This document shows positions 1 to 11,613 of a stretch of DNA of 64,000 nt, piece after piece (position 1 is the first letter of the stretch; every line of letters starts with the position of its first letter). The translations under genes were made by a program, and so were the position numbers. The notes beneath the pieces are model-generated. The model was given only the letters and a program-made list of their open reading frames with translations, was not told where the DNA came from and made no database searches. The stretch comes from Fremontodendron californicum (lineage: Eukaryota; Streptophyta; Magnoliopsida; Malvales; Malvaceae). The DNA is taken from NCBI GenBank assembly GCA_030761205.1, contig JAULJL010000047.1, forward strand, positions 1,991,501 to 2,055,500, given 5' to 3'.

Positions 1-100
1 TGATCCTCCAAATATATGGAAAAACTAAGAAAAAATTGAGCATCCCCGTGTCGGATACATACCAGTATCTGACACTCACTCCCGAGTCCGAGTAACATAG
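1..100. mobile_element. CTATGTT-family MITE, cut by the window edge
   Basis: This is the right part of a short non-autonomous DNA element found many times in the window. It ends in the inverted-repeat terminus GAGTCCGAGTAACATAG at 84-100, after internal CCGTGTCGGA-type motifs. The left terminus and left TSD lie outside the window. The copy sits in an intron of the minus-strand oxidoreductase gene. Confidence 0.75.
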
Positions 101-326
101 ATCTAGACCTTTCTTTGCCAGGTCGGTCCTATCTAGATCTTGACAATAACAACAATAGTTAAAATGACATTCACAGCTCATTCAGTGCATGCATAAAATT
201 AAATCCTAACCCCATTATGATAAAATCATAATATAACATTACCGAGCAAATTTGAATTGAAAAAAACAAATTCAATTGCAAAGAAAAACCAAGACAGAAG
301 AAACAAGTATGGAGGCACAAAATTAC

Positions 327-2040
327 CATTATGAGCAATAACAATTGCATCAAACTGCCCACGAGGTTTTCCGTTCTCACTCAAGTGCCACATCCCATTA
401 AATGGCTCAAGTTTACTTATCCAAGAAGGTCTCACTACATTGACCATAGAAGTCTGCACCAAGCATCAAACTTACTCAGATATAAACACTGTTAAAATGT
501 CAACCTAATTAACCACCTGAGACAACAGGGTCCAATAACAGAAAACACCCCTCTAGACAATTAGTATTTTATTTGTTTCAACAAAATTTAACCTTTCATA
601 ATAAAGCTGTATAAAAATCAGAAGAAGAAGCAAGAAAGAAAATCAATGTAATCACCTCGGAAAGCAATGAGTCAGCTAAAGGGCGCATTCCCTTAACACC
701 TATAAACCTTTGTGGTGATGAAGGAAGAGGAACGAACCGACCACCTAATTCAAGCTGACCAACTAAACCTTGCCATTGTCGAACCAATCCTTTCTCCAAC
801 CAATAATCAACTAGCTCAGCAAACCGCGAATCACTCACAGTAAAGAACTGAGCAGCATGATCAAATATAAGTTGTTGAGGATCAATGACTCTAGTTCCCA
901 TTCTTCCTCCCAAACCATGCATTCCCTTTTATGGAAAACAAATAGCAAGAAACCACATTAATTGCAATTATCCAAACTGCATTATACAGGATTTTAATGC
1001 AAATGGTTGTACTTCTACACTTATCCTCCCCTAACTAAAACTATTGAGCATTAAAATGAAGAACAGTAATGGGGAAAAATCACATGCAAGGGGTTGAATT
1101 ACATTAACTTAGAATAAACTGTAAGTCCAACACATATAATTTATCATAACTAGGCATGCCAAAGTCTCAATTTAAATTCATTGAAAACTGTGCATTTTCT
1201 CTTGTCAGAAGAACAATACTTAAGTGACAAATACTTGATAAAAAGAAATCCAGGATTCGTTTAGCACCAAAATAATCTTGAATTAGGAAGTTAATGAAAC
1301 AATGTGATTACAGCTGTTCAAAAAGTTCTCCCAATGAATACACAAACAAAAAGAAGCCTTCTCTTTTTCTACCATATGACAAGAAATTCAGAGACAAATA
1401 TTCATTACAAAGATAATTGAACAACTCCAAACTTATATTTACGTATACACTCTAAAAGTACTATCAAAAAGAACATTTCTTTCCATTCACCAAATGCAGC
1501 TTTTTTATTCAAAAAATCCCATATTCATTCAAAAACAACAACCAAAAGGTTCGTTTTTATAGGAAAAAAAAGCTTTTTTTTATAGAAAAAACAAAAATGT
1601 TTTTTATTCATTGACCAAAACTACCTTAAAGAATAACAATAACCCACATCAAAACCCAAATCAAAGAACCACGAAAGGTAACCAAAGGAACCAACCGTGT
1701 CAAAAACAGTGGACTTAACACCTCTTTTCTCCAAGCTCAAAGCACAAAGAAGACCAGCCATTCCTCCACCAATTATCCCCACGTGAGGGTCAGCTGAAAC
1801 ACGTGCAGCGAACTTGACCTGCTCTTGAGTGAATGTTTTCTTGAGAATTGACCTCCTAGAGGTCCCATAAGGTGTTCTTTTCCTGTTTCTGGAAGTGGGT
1901 TTTTGTGGGTTTTTGGAGGGTTTTTGGGGTTCTTGTGAACTGCAAGTTATGGTTAGAGGTTTTTGGGGTTTAAAGGGTTTTTGAGTTTTGAGAGGGAAGA
2001 GAAATGGTGGAGAAAAAATAGGGAGAGTTGAAAGTGCCAT
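327..2040 (-). CDS. FAD/NAD(P)-binding oxidoreductase (renalase-like amine-oxidase fold), plastid-targeted; partial, 3' part outside window
   Basis: Three coding exons are visible on the minus strand: 2040-1696, 925-656 and 453-327. All have GT/AG borders and joined phases; later exons lie left of position 1. The 247 residues seen start with a basic, Ser/Pro-rich N terminus that looks like a chloroplast transit peptide (about residues 1-35). A Rossmann dinucleotide-binding segment follows, with GGGMAG at residues 91-96 and the acidic strand end VFDTG near 112-116. Then comes GLGGRMGTR, typical of FAD-dependent amine oxidase/renalase-like proteins. The start is the ATG at 2040; an in-frame TTG further upstream (2082) is not needed. 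Exons and motifs match my memory of Arabidopsis AT3G04650, and the neighbouring WDL1-like and FLK genes support orthology. The substrate is unknown. The introns (926-1695 and 454-655) are ordinary AT-rich sequence. Confidence 0.85.
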
Positions 2041-3124
2041 GGTTTTTTTGGCAACAGTCGAGTTTTTCAGTGTCTTATCCAATTATATAGTTGGAAGTAA
2101 ATAATAGATGTTTATATCTCTCTTTTTTTCTCCAATTTTCAATTATAAGGTATTTAGTAGTAATACTTAAGTATTCTTGCAATTTGAGATATAACTGTTT
2201 TACTATAAACAATCATGTAATAAGTACAAAAAGAGGGTTAAATTTGATTATTTACTTCTTTTCTTCCTTTTTTTTATAAGTAGTTTTATTCTCAAAAACC
2301 ACATTGAAATACAACCTTTTTTTTTCAAGAATATTTTTTTTCATCATCCTTTTATACAAGTTAAAACTTAAAAGAAGGGGTGTGCTTTTGGAAGTTCAAA
2401 ATTTGTGTCCTTGGGGTAGAAGTTCATGGAGTATTCTTACTCAATGGATCCATTGAAATATTGCATTCAAGAAACAAGTCCAATAACTCAAGCTTGTTTA
2501 AACCTTCTAGGGACTATCTTATCCTAAGATATCCGTATCCGACTCAAACACATATTTAGACATAAGTATATGAGATATGATTTTTCCGAATATATGAAAA
2601 AACTTTTGCAAAATTGAATACATACCGATATCCTAACACTCACCGAATCTAGATAGCATAATCTATAGGTAAAGAGATTTCTACAAGGTATCTCCATAAA
2701 TTGTGATTCCTTGTCCAACTTGGCCAACAAAAATACATATAGGAGATCTCAGTTTTAAAAGTATCTTTGCTTGACAAAACCCTAATTTTCCAGGGCAGAC
2801 TTTCCAGCTTTGATACTTTCTGAGAGATTGTTATGGTTAACAAAAACCTACTATGAAAATTAAAAGAGAATTACAGTCCATCAGATGAAAACAAGGCATT
2901 TCATCCACATTAGAATCAATAACTCTTTTATATATAACAAGATATGTGACAATATAATTTAGAAAACATATACAATTCACATCAATGCAAACCACTGAGA
3001 AAAACAAGTCATAGCTGCTGGAAAAGAAACAGGCTACTTCCTTCCTTTCAGGACATCTATATGGCACTACTGAAATTTCAAGACCATTTCCCGGTTTAAG
3101 AGTTAGTAAAATCCCAGATGTTCA
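2041..3124. other. Intergenic region between oxidoreductase and WDL1-like gene
   Basis: This holds the oxidoreductase promoter and 5' leader at its left end and the 3' untranslated region of the WDL1-like gene at its right end. Between about 2515 and 2665 is a decayed copy of the CTATGTT MITE family (ATCCGTATCCGACTC near 2530, CACCGAATCTAGATAGCATA near 2641). No other coding signal is seen. Confidence 0.5.
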
Positions 3125-6100
3125 TTACTGAACAGTTATGTTAGCATTACTCTGCTCGGTGATTTTTGAAGGAGCAGCTTTTGTCGCCTTTTTTACCTGT
3201 TTTGCTTGATCTTTCACCTTGCCAGCTTCATTACTGCTCTGTCCATTGACCTGACCCTTACATTTGACCTCATTTGCAGTAGTGGATCGTTCCCTATGGT
3301 TACCTAAGCTGTGGCGGTGAGTCCGGCAGCAAGTTTTTGCCTTTTCATCCTGAGTTGAGTGGACAACATCACCACAGCTCTTTCGCCGGGTAAGATTTGG
3401 TGACTTTGGCCGAGTCAATGGCAACTGAAATGAAATAAAAGCAAGAATGAAATGTTTTAATTACCCACCAAAGCTGCATGAAACATATAAAGCTTTTGTA
3501 CAAAGGGGCTATGTTGCTCCGACTCTTTATTGTTTTTTGAAATACCCGTGTCCGATGCATAGCCGGACATGGGTATGGGGAAAATTTTGGAAAAAATTGA
3601 ACAAATCTGTGTCAGACACATACTCGTGTCCGACACTCACACTCGAGTTCGAGTAACATAGCAAAGGGGTATATGTCAGATATGTATTTTATCTGAGTTT
3701 TTCTATATAGGAAGTTGATATGGCTCAGCGAAGGGCCTTTTTCAATTGTTAATGGTCTGTCCTGGTTTAGGCTGTATTAGCAACTTCAGAAGCAGTAATT
3801 TTAAGCAATTTTACCTCAAATATCTTTTCTAAGCCTTCTGGGTTTACAAATCACACATTAATTCCTATTGACCAACATCTAAAGCCCAAATTATTAACAT
3901 CCTAAATGAATTAAACAGGTTCCATCTTTTGTCCCTTTTTTTATTTTCATCCAGTCAATTAATGGCAACAAGGAAATATTTTCCCAGCTTGCTACTTCAA
4001 GGATAAACCGAGAAACAAGGACAAAAGATTCAACAATCAACAGAATACCTTCTTCAGTTCGACCTTTGGTGGAGGTCCTTCATAGTAGAAACTAGGTACT
4101 GGATTTGCTTTGACAACCATGCTCTTTCTAAGCTGCTTAAGGGCTGCTTCTTTCTCTTCCTGCAAGAGCAAGGAGGGCCCATTTTGTTAATTTTCAAAAT
4201 GTATATAAATGTCACAGATATGACCTATGTTACTCGGGCTCGGGTGTTATGTTCAATTTTTTTTAAGATTTCCATGTATTTGGAGGGTCCTTGGAGGATC
4301 ATATCCCCATACCCATGTCCGGATATGCGTTGGACACGGGTACTTCAAGAACAATGAAGAGTCGGAGCAACATAGGATATGACTGTCTGAGGAGACTGAC
4401 TAGCACAAATATTATGTAAGATATTTAAAATGCCATGTACCTTGGTCCTGGCCTCCCACTGGCTTCTCTCTGCCTCCAAAGCTTGGTGTTTTTCCTCTAA
4501 CTTCTGGTAAAACTGGATGAAAAAAAAATTATAATTAGGATAACTTGAAAATGAAAAGGGGGAAAAAAATCAAAGAATGAAAAAAGTATGCAAATAGAAT
4601 TCAAATATCAACTGTTTGGACTAAGAATGTACCTCCCTCCGCTTCTCTGCACGTTCAGCACTTCTAAAACTTGGAGAACTTCCAATAGTTACCCTCGATC
4701 TTGCAGTTCGAGCATATGCAGCAGTACTAGAAACAGTTAAGGAAAATTCAACTAAAACAATAAAAGCCAATTACACCACCAAAAACCCTTCCCCTAAAAA
4801 AGTTAAACAAATAAAAGAGAGAAATATGGGTACAGAGTTCAGGTAGGGAAGTCCCTCAATAACAATTCTTTTAAAAAGCACAGGTAACAACAAGCTCGTA
4901 GCGTCATATCTTAACTTCTTAACACGAAATAGAGGATACGAGGAAGCGACAGACCAATTATCTTCTTCATCAGGATGCTTCCTGTCATAAAGTTGCAATG
5001 GCTTCCTTGACATCAGAGGAGTTATAGGATAGTTTGGCTGAAAGAAATGACAAAATCTAAAAGATCAGCACCATGCACATTTCAACAATTAAGTAACATC
5101 AATGATCTTAAACCAAACAATTAGAATAGTTTAGACAGATGAATAAAAACTGGCAGTAGAGCATGCTTTAAAAGCAAAGCAAGAGAAATATCACTTATTG
5201 TATATCCACAATATCATTTCAACATGCAGGTCAAAAAAGACTGTAAACCATAGATAATAATAGGAAAGAAAATTCCACATTATTGTTAAATTTCCTTTCA
5301 GAAAATTCTCTATAGCCATATTTGGGAATCTCCTACTGCAGATAAAAAAGTTAAAGGCCCTACTTAAGTGCATATCATTTTCTTACTGCTCAGGTCTCTT
5401 ATATAGAACATTGCTAATCTGAGTTGTCTTAACCGAACTAAATCGGGAATAAATTAGATCCGGTTCAAGTCAACCAAAGGTCCATATTGTATCCACTGGA
5501 TCAGAAATTCCATCCTTACTCAAGAATTGTAGTTACCTATGTTGTTCCGACTCTTCATTTTTCTTGAAGTACCCGTGTCCGACACCCATGTCCGACACAT
5601 ATTCGGACATGGGTATGGAGATATGATCCTCCAAGGACCCTCCAAATACATGGAAAAACTTAGAAAAACTTGAACATATCAGTGTCGAACACATACCCGT
5701 GTCCGACACTCACACCCGAGTCCGAGTAACATAGGTAGTTACCTCTGAATCCTTTGTAGAAGTACGGGAGGGTGTAGAGTGAACATTTCCTGTGCCATTT
5801 GCACCAGTTTTGGAGGTAGCGTGGTGCGCATCAGTATTTCCAGCAATCGTGGATTTTGATGCAGTGGTGCTTAACTTCTTATTATCAGTGGATTTCTGAT
5901 CTTCAGCCTTTTCATTTTTCCCTTCAGTACCAAAATTTGTACTTTTAACACCTAGCACATCTTCCTTCTCATGACCATTCTCAACGACCGGGTTTTCTGC
6001 GGTCCACTCCTTGACCTCATAGTTATTTGACTCAGTGCCTTCTGATAATCTTGGATTACCATTTGAATTCACCACACCATTTGATTTCACTACACCGTTC

Positions 6101-6141
6101 GGCTTATTGTCCATGTGCACATCTGTGAGTTCCCTCCCCAT
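3125..6141 (-). CDS. WDL1: WVD2-like (WDL) microtubule-associated protein with TPX2 C-terminal-type domain
   Basis: Six coding exons on the minus strand: 6141-5743, 5037-4940, 4726-4633, 4503-4441, 4159-4049 and 3424-3125. All borders are GT/AG and the phases close, giving 354 residues. The N terminus (MGRE, then an Asn/Gly/Ser-rich linker) is low complexity. The conserved core runs from about residue 186 (FRSAERAEKRRE) through the KLEEKHQALEAER helix and the K-rich segment to LPLTRPKSPNL near 256-266. This is the TPX2-like region that lets WVD2/WDL proteins bind cortical microtubules and influence anisotropic and helical growth. The basic Ser/Arg tail after it is typical. Flanking genes match Arabidopsis chromosome 3 around WDL1 (AT3G04630), so I prefer WDL1 over its paralogue WVD2. 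Three CTATGTT MITEs sit in its introns; one abuts the first coding-exon splice donor. Confidence 0.9.
3509..3661. mobile_element. CTATGTT-family hAT-like MITE in WDL1-like intron
   Basis: The element is 153 bp with inverted termini CTATGTTGCTCCGACTC and GAGTTCGAGTAACATAG. It is flanked by a perfect 8 bp TSD, CAAAGGGG (3501-3508 and 3662-3669). The interior holds paired CCGTGTCCGA / CGTGTCCGACAC motifs, so the whole element can fold back. Confidence 0.85.
4225..4375. mobile_element. CTATGTT-family hAT-like MITE in WDL1-like intron
   Basis: The element is 151 bp, in the opposite orientation to its neighbour: it starts CTATGTTACTCGGGCTC and ends GAGTCGGAGCAACATAG. A perfect 8 bp TSD GATATGAC lies at 4217-4224 and 4376-4383. 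Confidence 0.85.
5537..5734. mobile_element. CTATGTT-family MITE at the splice donor of the first WDL1-like coding exon
   Basis: The element is 198 bp with termini CTATGTTGTTCCGACTC and GAGTCCGAGTAACATAG. The perfect 8 bp TSD GTAGTTAC lies at 5529-5536 and 5735-5742. Read on the gene's strand, the right-hand TSD is GTAACTAC, which is exactly the first eight intron bases after exon 6141-5743. The insertion therefore sits directly after the donor, and the donor sequence exists twice. Confidence 0.9.
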
Positions 6142-7990
6142 CAGACTGCATTAGAAATAAGTTGAGAATCAGAAATGCTATGAAAATGGAATCCTTTAGC
6201 TCAGAAAAAGGAAAACTTCATTCATTTACTAAATAAAATATTTAAAGAAACTACATGAAAAGAGAAAAACAAAAGACAGACAGATAATTCATTTCTAATA
6301 TTGTGTCAATATGCATAAGATGTTTCAAGAACTTAAATCTCAAAGAAAGGGACCACTGCTGAACATGTTAAGCTTGACATAACATCAAAAACCGAACTCG
6401 GCGGGCAATTTCAAGTTGCCAAAACAAAAACTGAACAAAGAATGACAAGTACTACATGATTACAAGATATTTGTAACAAGTTTCCTAGTGCATATATAAC
6501 CCATGGATTGAAAACCCAGATATCAAAATAAAACCTATTTTTCATGTAGATCCGCGCATGATCTGCAAGTAAACATTCCACATTTGAGCTAAAACATGCA
6601 ATCCTAGCTGAAATTAACAGTAATTACTTTACATTTACTCTTATCTAATTTTCTCTCCTCTTAATGTGGAAGCTTTCCAACAGCCACAACATGCACATCA
6701 AGTGATAAAAATCTTTTATTCCCAAAGAATCCCTTTTTCTTTTCCAAACCTTGCAATACTTTCACTTTGTTTCAACCTTGGGATACAAAAAGGTGACCAG
6801 GGGATTTTCCAAAGAAGAATCTAGAAGAGGATTTGTGGAATCATTTGGAAGTTACCATGAAATCTAACCTTCAAATACAAATTATAAGGAATTTAAAACT
6901 CTACTTTAGTATGCAAAGATGTTTCCTTCTCACATATAATTGTAACAAGTAAAACACAAAAAAGGAAAAGATATCTAAGAAAAAGAAAAGAGCAAAACCT
7001 CTTCTTTTGAATGAAATTAGAAAATGAAGAATGTAGGAAGCCAAAAGCAGGAAAAAGGGGAAAAAAGCATAATCTTTGAGGTTAGCTTATGAATCAAAAT
7101 AAATTATAAGGTAATAAAACACTCAAGTTCATTCAGAGACAGGACAAACAGAGAAGATAAGTGAACCAAAAAATTGTTTAATTAATTTAGCAAACATAAA
7201 TCAAAGAATCCAGGAATAAAAAAGAAAAATGGATCATGCATGAGCAAATCCAAATCTTTTAGACCAGAATAAGAAAACTCAGAAATCAAAAACCAAGAGA
7301 AAGAAGAAAGCTTGAGCAAGGCTCCTTATTTCTTGGCAAACATTTCAAAAAAAAAAAAAAAAACATAAAAGAAAGAAAAAACTTTACATTTAACTTAAGA
7401 GAGCTACAAAAAAATCCACAAATTCAACACTTTCAGACCAAACTGAGAAAACCCAGAATTGAAAAAATCCAGATGGATAAAAAGAAAAGGAAAAATTTAC
7501 CAAAACTCTTCATTTCTTAGTAAACATTCACATAAAACAAACACCCAAAAAAAAAATCTTACCTTTAAAATAGCTAATATTAATAAGATAACAGGTAAGC
7601 AAAAAAAAAAACAGAAAACATGATGAGAAAGAAGCAAAATACCTTGAAAAAGACAGCAACAAGAAAATTCAGTTAAACAGATCAACCCACATAGCTCATG
7701 TTAAAACCAAAACCAAAAACACAAACCCAAAACAGAAAAAAAGATAAGAACTTTGATATAAATATATATTTTCTCTTACAGTTTTTTTCTAGCTTGATCT
7801 TGACAAGATCTTGAACCCTTTTCTTCTCTCCCCTTCTTCTTTTCTTACAGTTTCTCTCTCTCTCTTCCTAAAACAGACGAAATGTTTTCTGTGATTTTCC
7901 TTTTATTTAGCTATCAAGCTGTGTTTTTTCTTCTTTTTTTTCCTTTGTAATAATGTTGACTTGTTGGTTATTTATAGGGGACAGTTTTTT
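6142..7990 (-). promoter_or_regulatory. 5' leader, leader intron and proximal promoter of the WDL1-like gene
   Basis: Just upstream of the ATG, the minus strand reads TTTCTAATGCAG then TCTG and ATG, so the last four leader bases (6145-6142) follow a 3' splice site. The remaining leader is likely the pyrimidine/purine-rich stretch near 7780-7900 (minus-strand CTGTAAGAG near 7775 and ACTGTAAGAAAAG near 7843 are candidate donors). The leader intron would then be about 1.6 kb. A long 5' leader intron often raises expression in plants. The exact cap site cannot be read from sequence. Confidence 0.5.
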
Positions 7991-10900
7991 CAGTTTTTAA
8001 CTTTAACGCCATCTTTTTGTTCTTTCACGGCGTTACATTATCCTAACAATTATTTTTATAATATTGAAAAAATTATTATAGTATTAATTCTTCCTTTTCC
8101 ATGAGTTATTAATTTTTTTATCCACTCATTATATATATTTTTTTTTTTGTAAATTAATATAACAATTAAATGGACATGTGACAATAAAAAATATAATCAT
8201 TTGTCGGACCACGAATGGCATAAAAATCTTTTGTAAGTTTTGTATGTTTATTTAAATTTTTAATAAATTAAAATTTATATTATATATAAAAAATTTATCT
8301 GAATTAACATTACCAGTTAAATGACTAACTTAATAAGAATAATTATAAAAAATTAAATTGTAATATCAAATAATAAATTATAAATATTTATATCTTTTAA
8401 TTTTTTTAATATCCACTTCTTTTTTTAAAAAAATTATTCATATCTAATTTCTTATTTTCTTTAAAAAAAACACTTTTTCTTCCATAAATTTTTTTTCTTT
8501 TCGTTCGAATTGTAAGTGTGCAAATTTTTAGTAATAATTAAAAGAGACATATGTGACAACATTTTAATTACAAGCTTATAAAATTTTAAAAATTCTACTA
8601 TTAATGTATAGAATAATAATAATAATTTATATTATTTATACTCATTAATTCCAAACTAATTAACAAATATAACAACTATAAGAGTTTTCTAAGAAAAAGA
8701 GAAAAATAAGTATGATAGTATTACATTAATAATATAAATAAATAAATAAATAAAATTAATGTGAAAATGTTGTTGCTATTTCAATTTGCTAATCTTGGTT
8801 AGGTCTAAGACATCTTTTAAATAACTCAAAAATAAAATTAAAAAAATTGCACATTTAATCATGCTTTTAATATAGAAAGAGAACAATTATTAAATTAAAA
8901 ACATATTAAAATGTCTTCCCAACTGTTTAATTCCCTAATTTGTTTGATAGTTGATTTCATTAATCTTGATCACATCAATAATGTATGCTTTATTTGTGCC
9001 AATTTTTAATTCTTCATCAATTCTTTAACATGTAATTTTGTGGTCGATCTGTTCATAAATTGAGTTGGGTTGTGACTCAATTTTTTTAAAGATTTTTTAC
9101 CCAAGTTTGATTGCAAAGTCTGTTTTATTATTTAAAAAATATTAAAAATATATTTTATATTAATTTTTATATATTTTTATAATTAAGTTTTTTTAATTGA
9201 TAAACAGTAATTTAGACTGGACCAGACCAACCTGAATTAAAAAAAAAAAAACTATATCCAAACTCAACTCAATACGGATCGAACGAATAACCCGATCTTT
9301 GAATATGTCTACTTTGCAGCTCAACTACTGACTTTTTTTTAGTTTTTTTTTTTTAATATGATATAATAAAATAACAAAGCCTGGTTTTTTATGAGGCAAA
9401 AAGAATTATTAATGAAATTTGTCATCAAGTGATATAATAGAGATTTGGGTTTTAATGCTTTTATATATTTTGGTCCGAATTTTTTTTATTTTTTATTTGA
9501 AATCAAGTAAGTTGGAATTTTGAAATGTATTTATAGTCAATGACAATAACATTTTACTTATATATGCTACAATAATGTACAACAACATCTATTCTATTGA
9601 ATTAATGTGCTAAGCATTTTAATATCTTTAATAAATCTCTTCCCTTAAACAAATAATTAATCTTGTTGAAAGAGATATCACATTCAAGTTTCACCCAACT
9701 ACAACAAAAAGAAAAAGAAAAATAAGCAAAAGTGGCTTTTGGATGAATCTAGATTTAGTCTAATTGATTCATATAATTATTTTTAAGAAGTGTCATTCTG
9801 CAAGTATGAGATTCAATTCTCGATATCTGCATTTTTTTTAATAATCCGAATTTAGTTTAATTGATTCATATATTCATCTTTAAGAGGTGGTATCCAGCAA
9901 ATATGAGGTTCAAATCTCGATACTTATATGTTTATTTTTAATAATTAATTAGTGAATTTATTTTATTTTTTATAAATATGCTTAATAAGACATTTGTTAA
10001 TTCTCTAACCTCTTTATGTGAAATTTAAAATTTTCAACAACCAATATATAAAATATTTTTTCATAATATTTTATTTATGTTATGATGTGAAGTAAATAAA
10101 TAATTGTAACGACGTTAGTTAACGGCTCGAATTTTTTATGACAATAAAATAGAACCGACGTGGGGTTAACGGTGGTTGACACTGTAATGAAAACGTCCAA
10201 AGTTTTCAGTTCAAATCTTATAAAAAGATTTTATGTTATTTTTTCTAATTTTTTCTATTAACTTTTTCTTTTCTATTGTTCAAACATGCTACACTGAACC
10301 TCATCTTCTTTAAAGGCTATTTGTCTTTTTTTTGTTTTTTGTTTTTTATTTTTATAAATACAAAGGCTATTTGTCGGACACTCCTAAAAAGGGGCAAATT
10401 CTTTATCTGACCATATAATCCTCTATTTGTACATTAAAGTGGCTCTATACATGAGCTCGACCGAATCGGATAGTAAAAAAAATTATTTGTTTAAGACTCG
10501 ACTCATTTTATTAGATTTAAAAAGTTCATTTTATTATTTAAAATATATTAAAATATTAAAAATTATTTTTATAATAAAAATTATTTTATTTATTAAATGT
10601 AATTCGAATCGGGTCAATTCGAGTTTCAAATATCATATCTCAAACCTAATTCAAATCGGGTCGAACCTATATCCGTCGGACCCTTAGACATGTCTATATT
10701 TAAGTTTTTTTGTTGTTGGGTTATTTGTTTATGAAATTTATTTGGATTTTAATTTTTATGTTGTTTATGTTTGTTTTTAAGGATTTAAATTGGGCATTGA
10801 AACTTAACTATAATTTAAAGTTAACAAATTAATTTAATTATAGAAAGGAACTTTGGTAGGAATTTGGGTTTGAACATGTTAAGAAATAGGGACCCATTGA

Positions 10901-11148
10901 TTCAATTTAATGAGATTTTTTTTCTCTTTAAATATTGAAGTTTGTTGGTGGTGGTACCCATGATGCAAATGTTCAATAAAACAGTGCTTTCATGGCAAAA
11001 TTTGAGGTTTTCTTAAACAATTTTGACAATAAAAAGGAAGTGTTTGGAAGGTGGGAAAAAAAGTTGTAAAGTGGTTGAATTTGGATTCAAGATGAGAAAG
11101 TGAGGGAGGGAATTATGGAGGATGGTGTGCTAGTAAACGAGGGAAGGT
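7991..11148. other. Gene-free AT-rich region with decayed small elements
   Basis: No coding signal is seen on either strand. Degenerate members of the hAT-like MITE family described at 20.7-22.4 kb can be made out near 9045-9315 and 10440-10700 (shared CGGACC / AGACATGTCTA ends and an internal TATTAAAAATA-rich core), without clean TSDs. The SINE-like pair at 9747-9930 is listed separately. Confidence 0.5.
9747..9930 (+). repeat. Two tandem tRNA-derived SINE-like units
   Basis: Two similar roughly 85 bp units (about 9747-9830 and 9848-9930) each carry TTTAGTYTAATTGATTCATA followed about 50 bp later by GAGRTTCAAWTCTCGATA. The second motif resembles an RNA polymerase III B box (GGTTCRANNCC) and the first a weak A box. 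Related units occur at 38540-38640 (minus), 50535-50645 (minus), 51175-51262 (plus) and in the duplicate at 61461-61560. SINE origin is inference. Confidence 0.4.
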
Positions 11149-11613
11149 TAGGGATGGGTAATAAATAGTAAAAAATTGATTTTTTTTTTTTTAGATTCAG
11201 TTATTACGAATTCGAATATTTTTTGGATTTGAATATTATATTTATTATTCGTAACGGATTCAGATATGAATATTTAGATATCTATTATCCGAATTTGCTT
11301 TGCTTTTGGTTCAGATAATGTCGGATATTCGAATTCGTAATTTGAATCAGCTTGATTTATACAGATAATGAATTCTGATATCCGAATCCGATATTCATTT
11401 ATATATTTAATTCTTGTTTAATTTTATATTTTTATCTTTAAAAAAATTGATGTAATAAATTCGAATATTTAACGGATTCGGATATTCAATAAATATTGCT
11501 ATCTAAATCAGATGCAGATTGAGATAGTAATATTTGGATAATAAACGGATAATAAACGAATTCGGATTCAAACATTTCAAAAATTGTAAATATTCGATCT
11601 ACTGACATCCCTA
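11149..11613. mobile_element. hAT-like non-autonomous element (TAGGGATG termini, internal ATTCGGATAT motifs)
   Basis: The element is 465 bp, starts TAGGGATGGG and ends GACATCCCTA. The flanks GGGAAGGT (11141-11148) and GAGAAGGT (11614-11621) match in 7 of 8 bases. The interior is filled with ATTCGGATAT / GAATTCGAATATT palindromes and has no reading frame. The same family appears at 44440-44853, and a relic at about 25118-25352. Confidence 0.8.
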
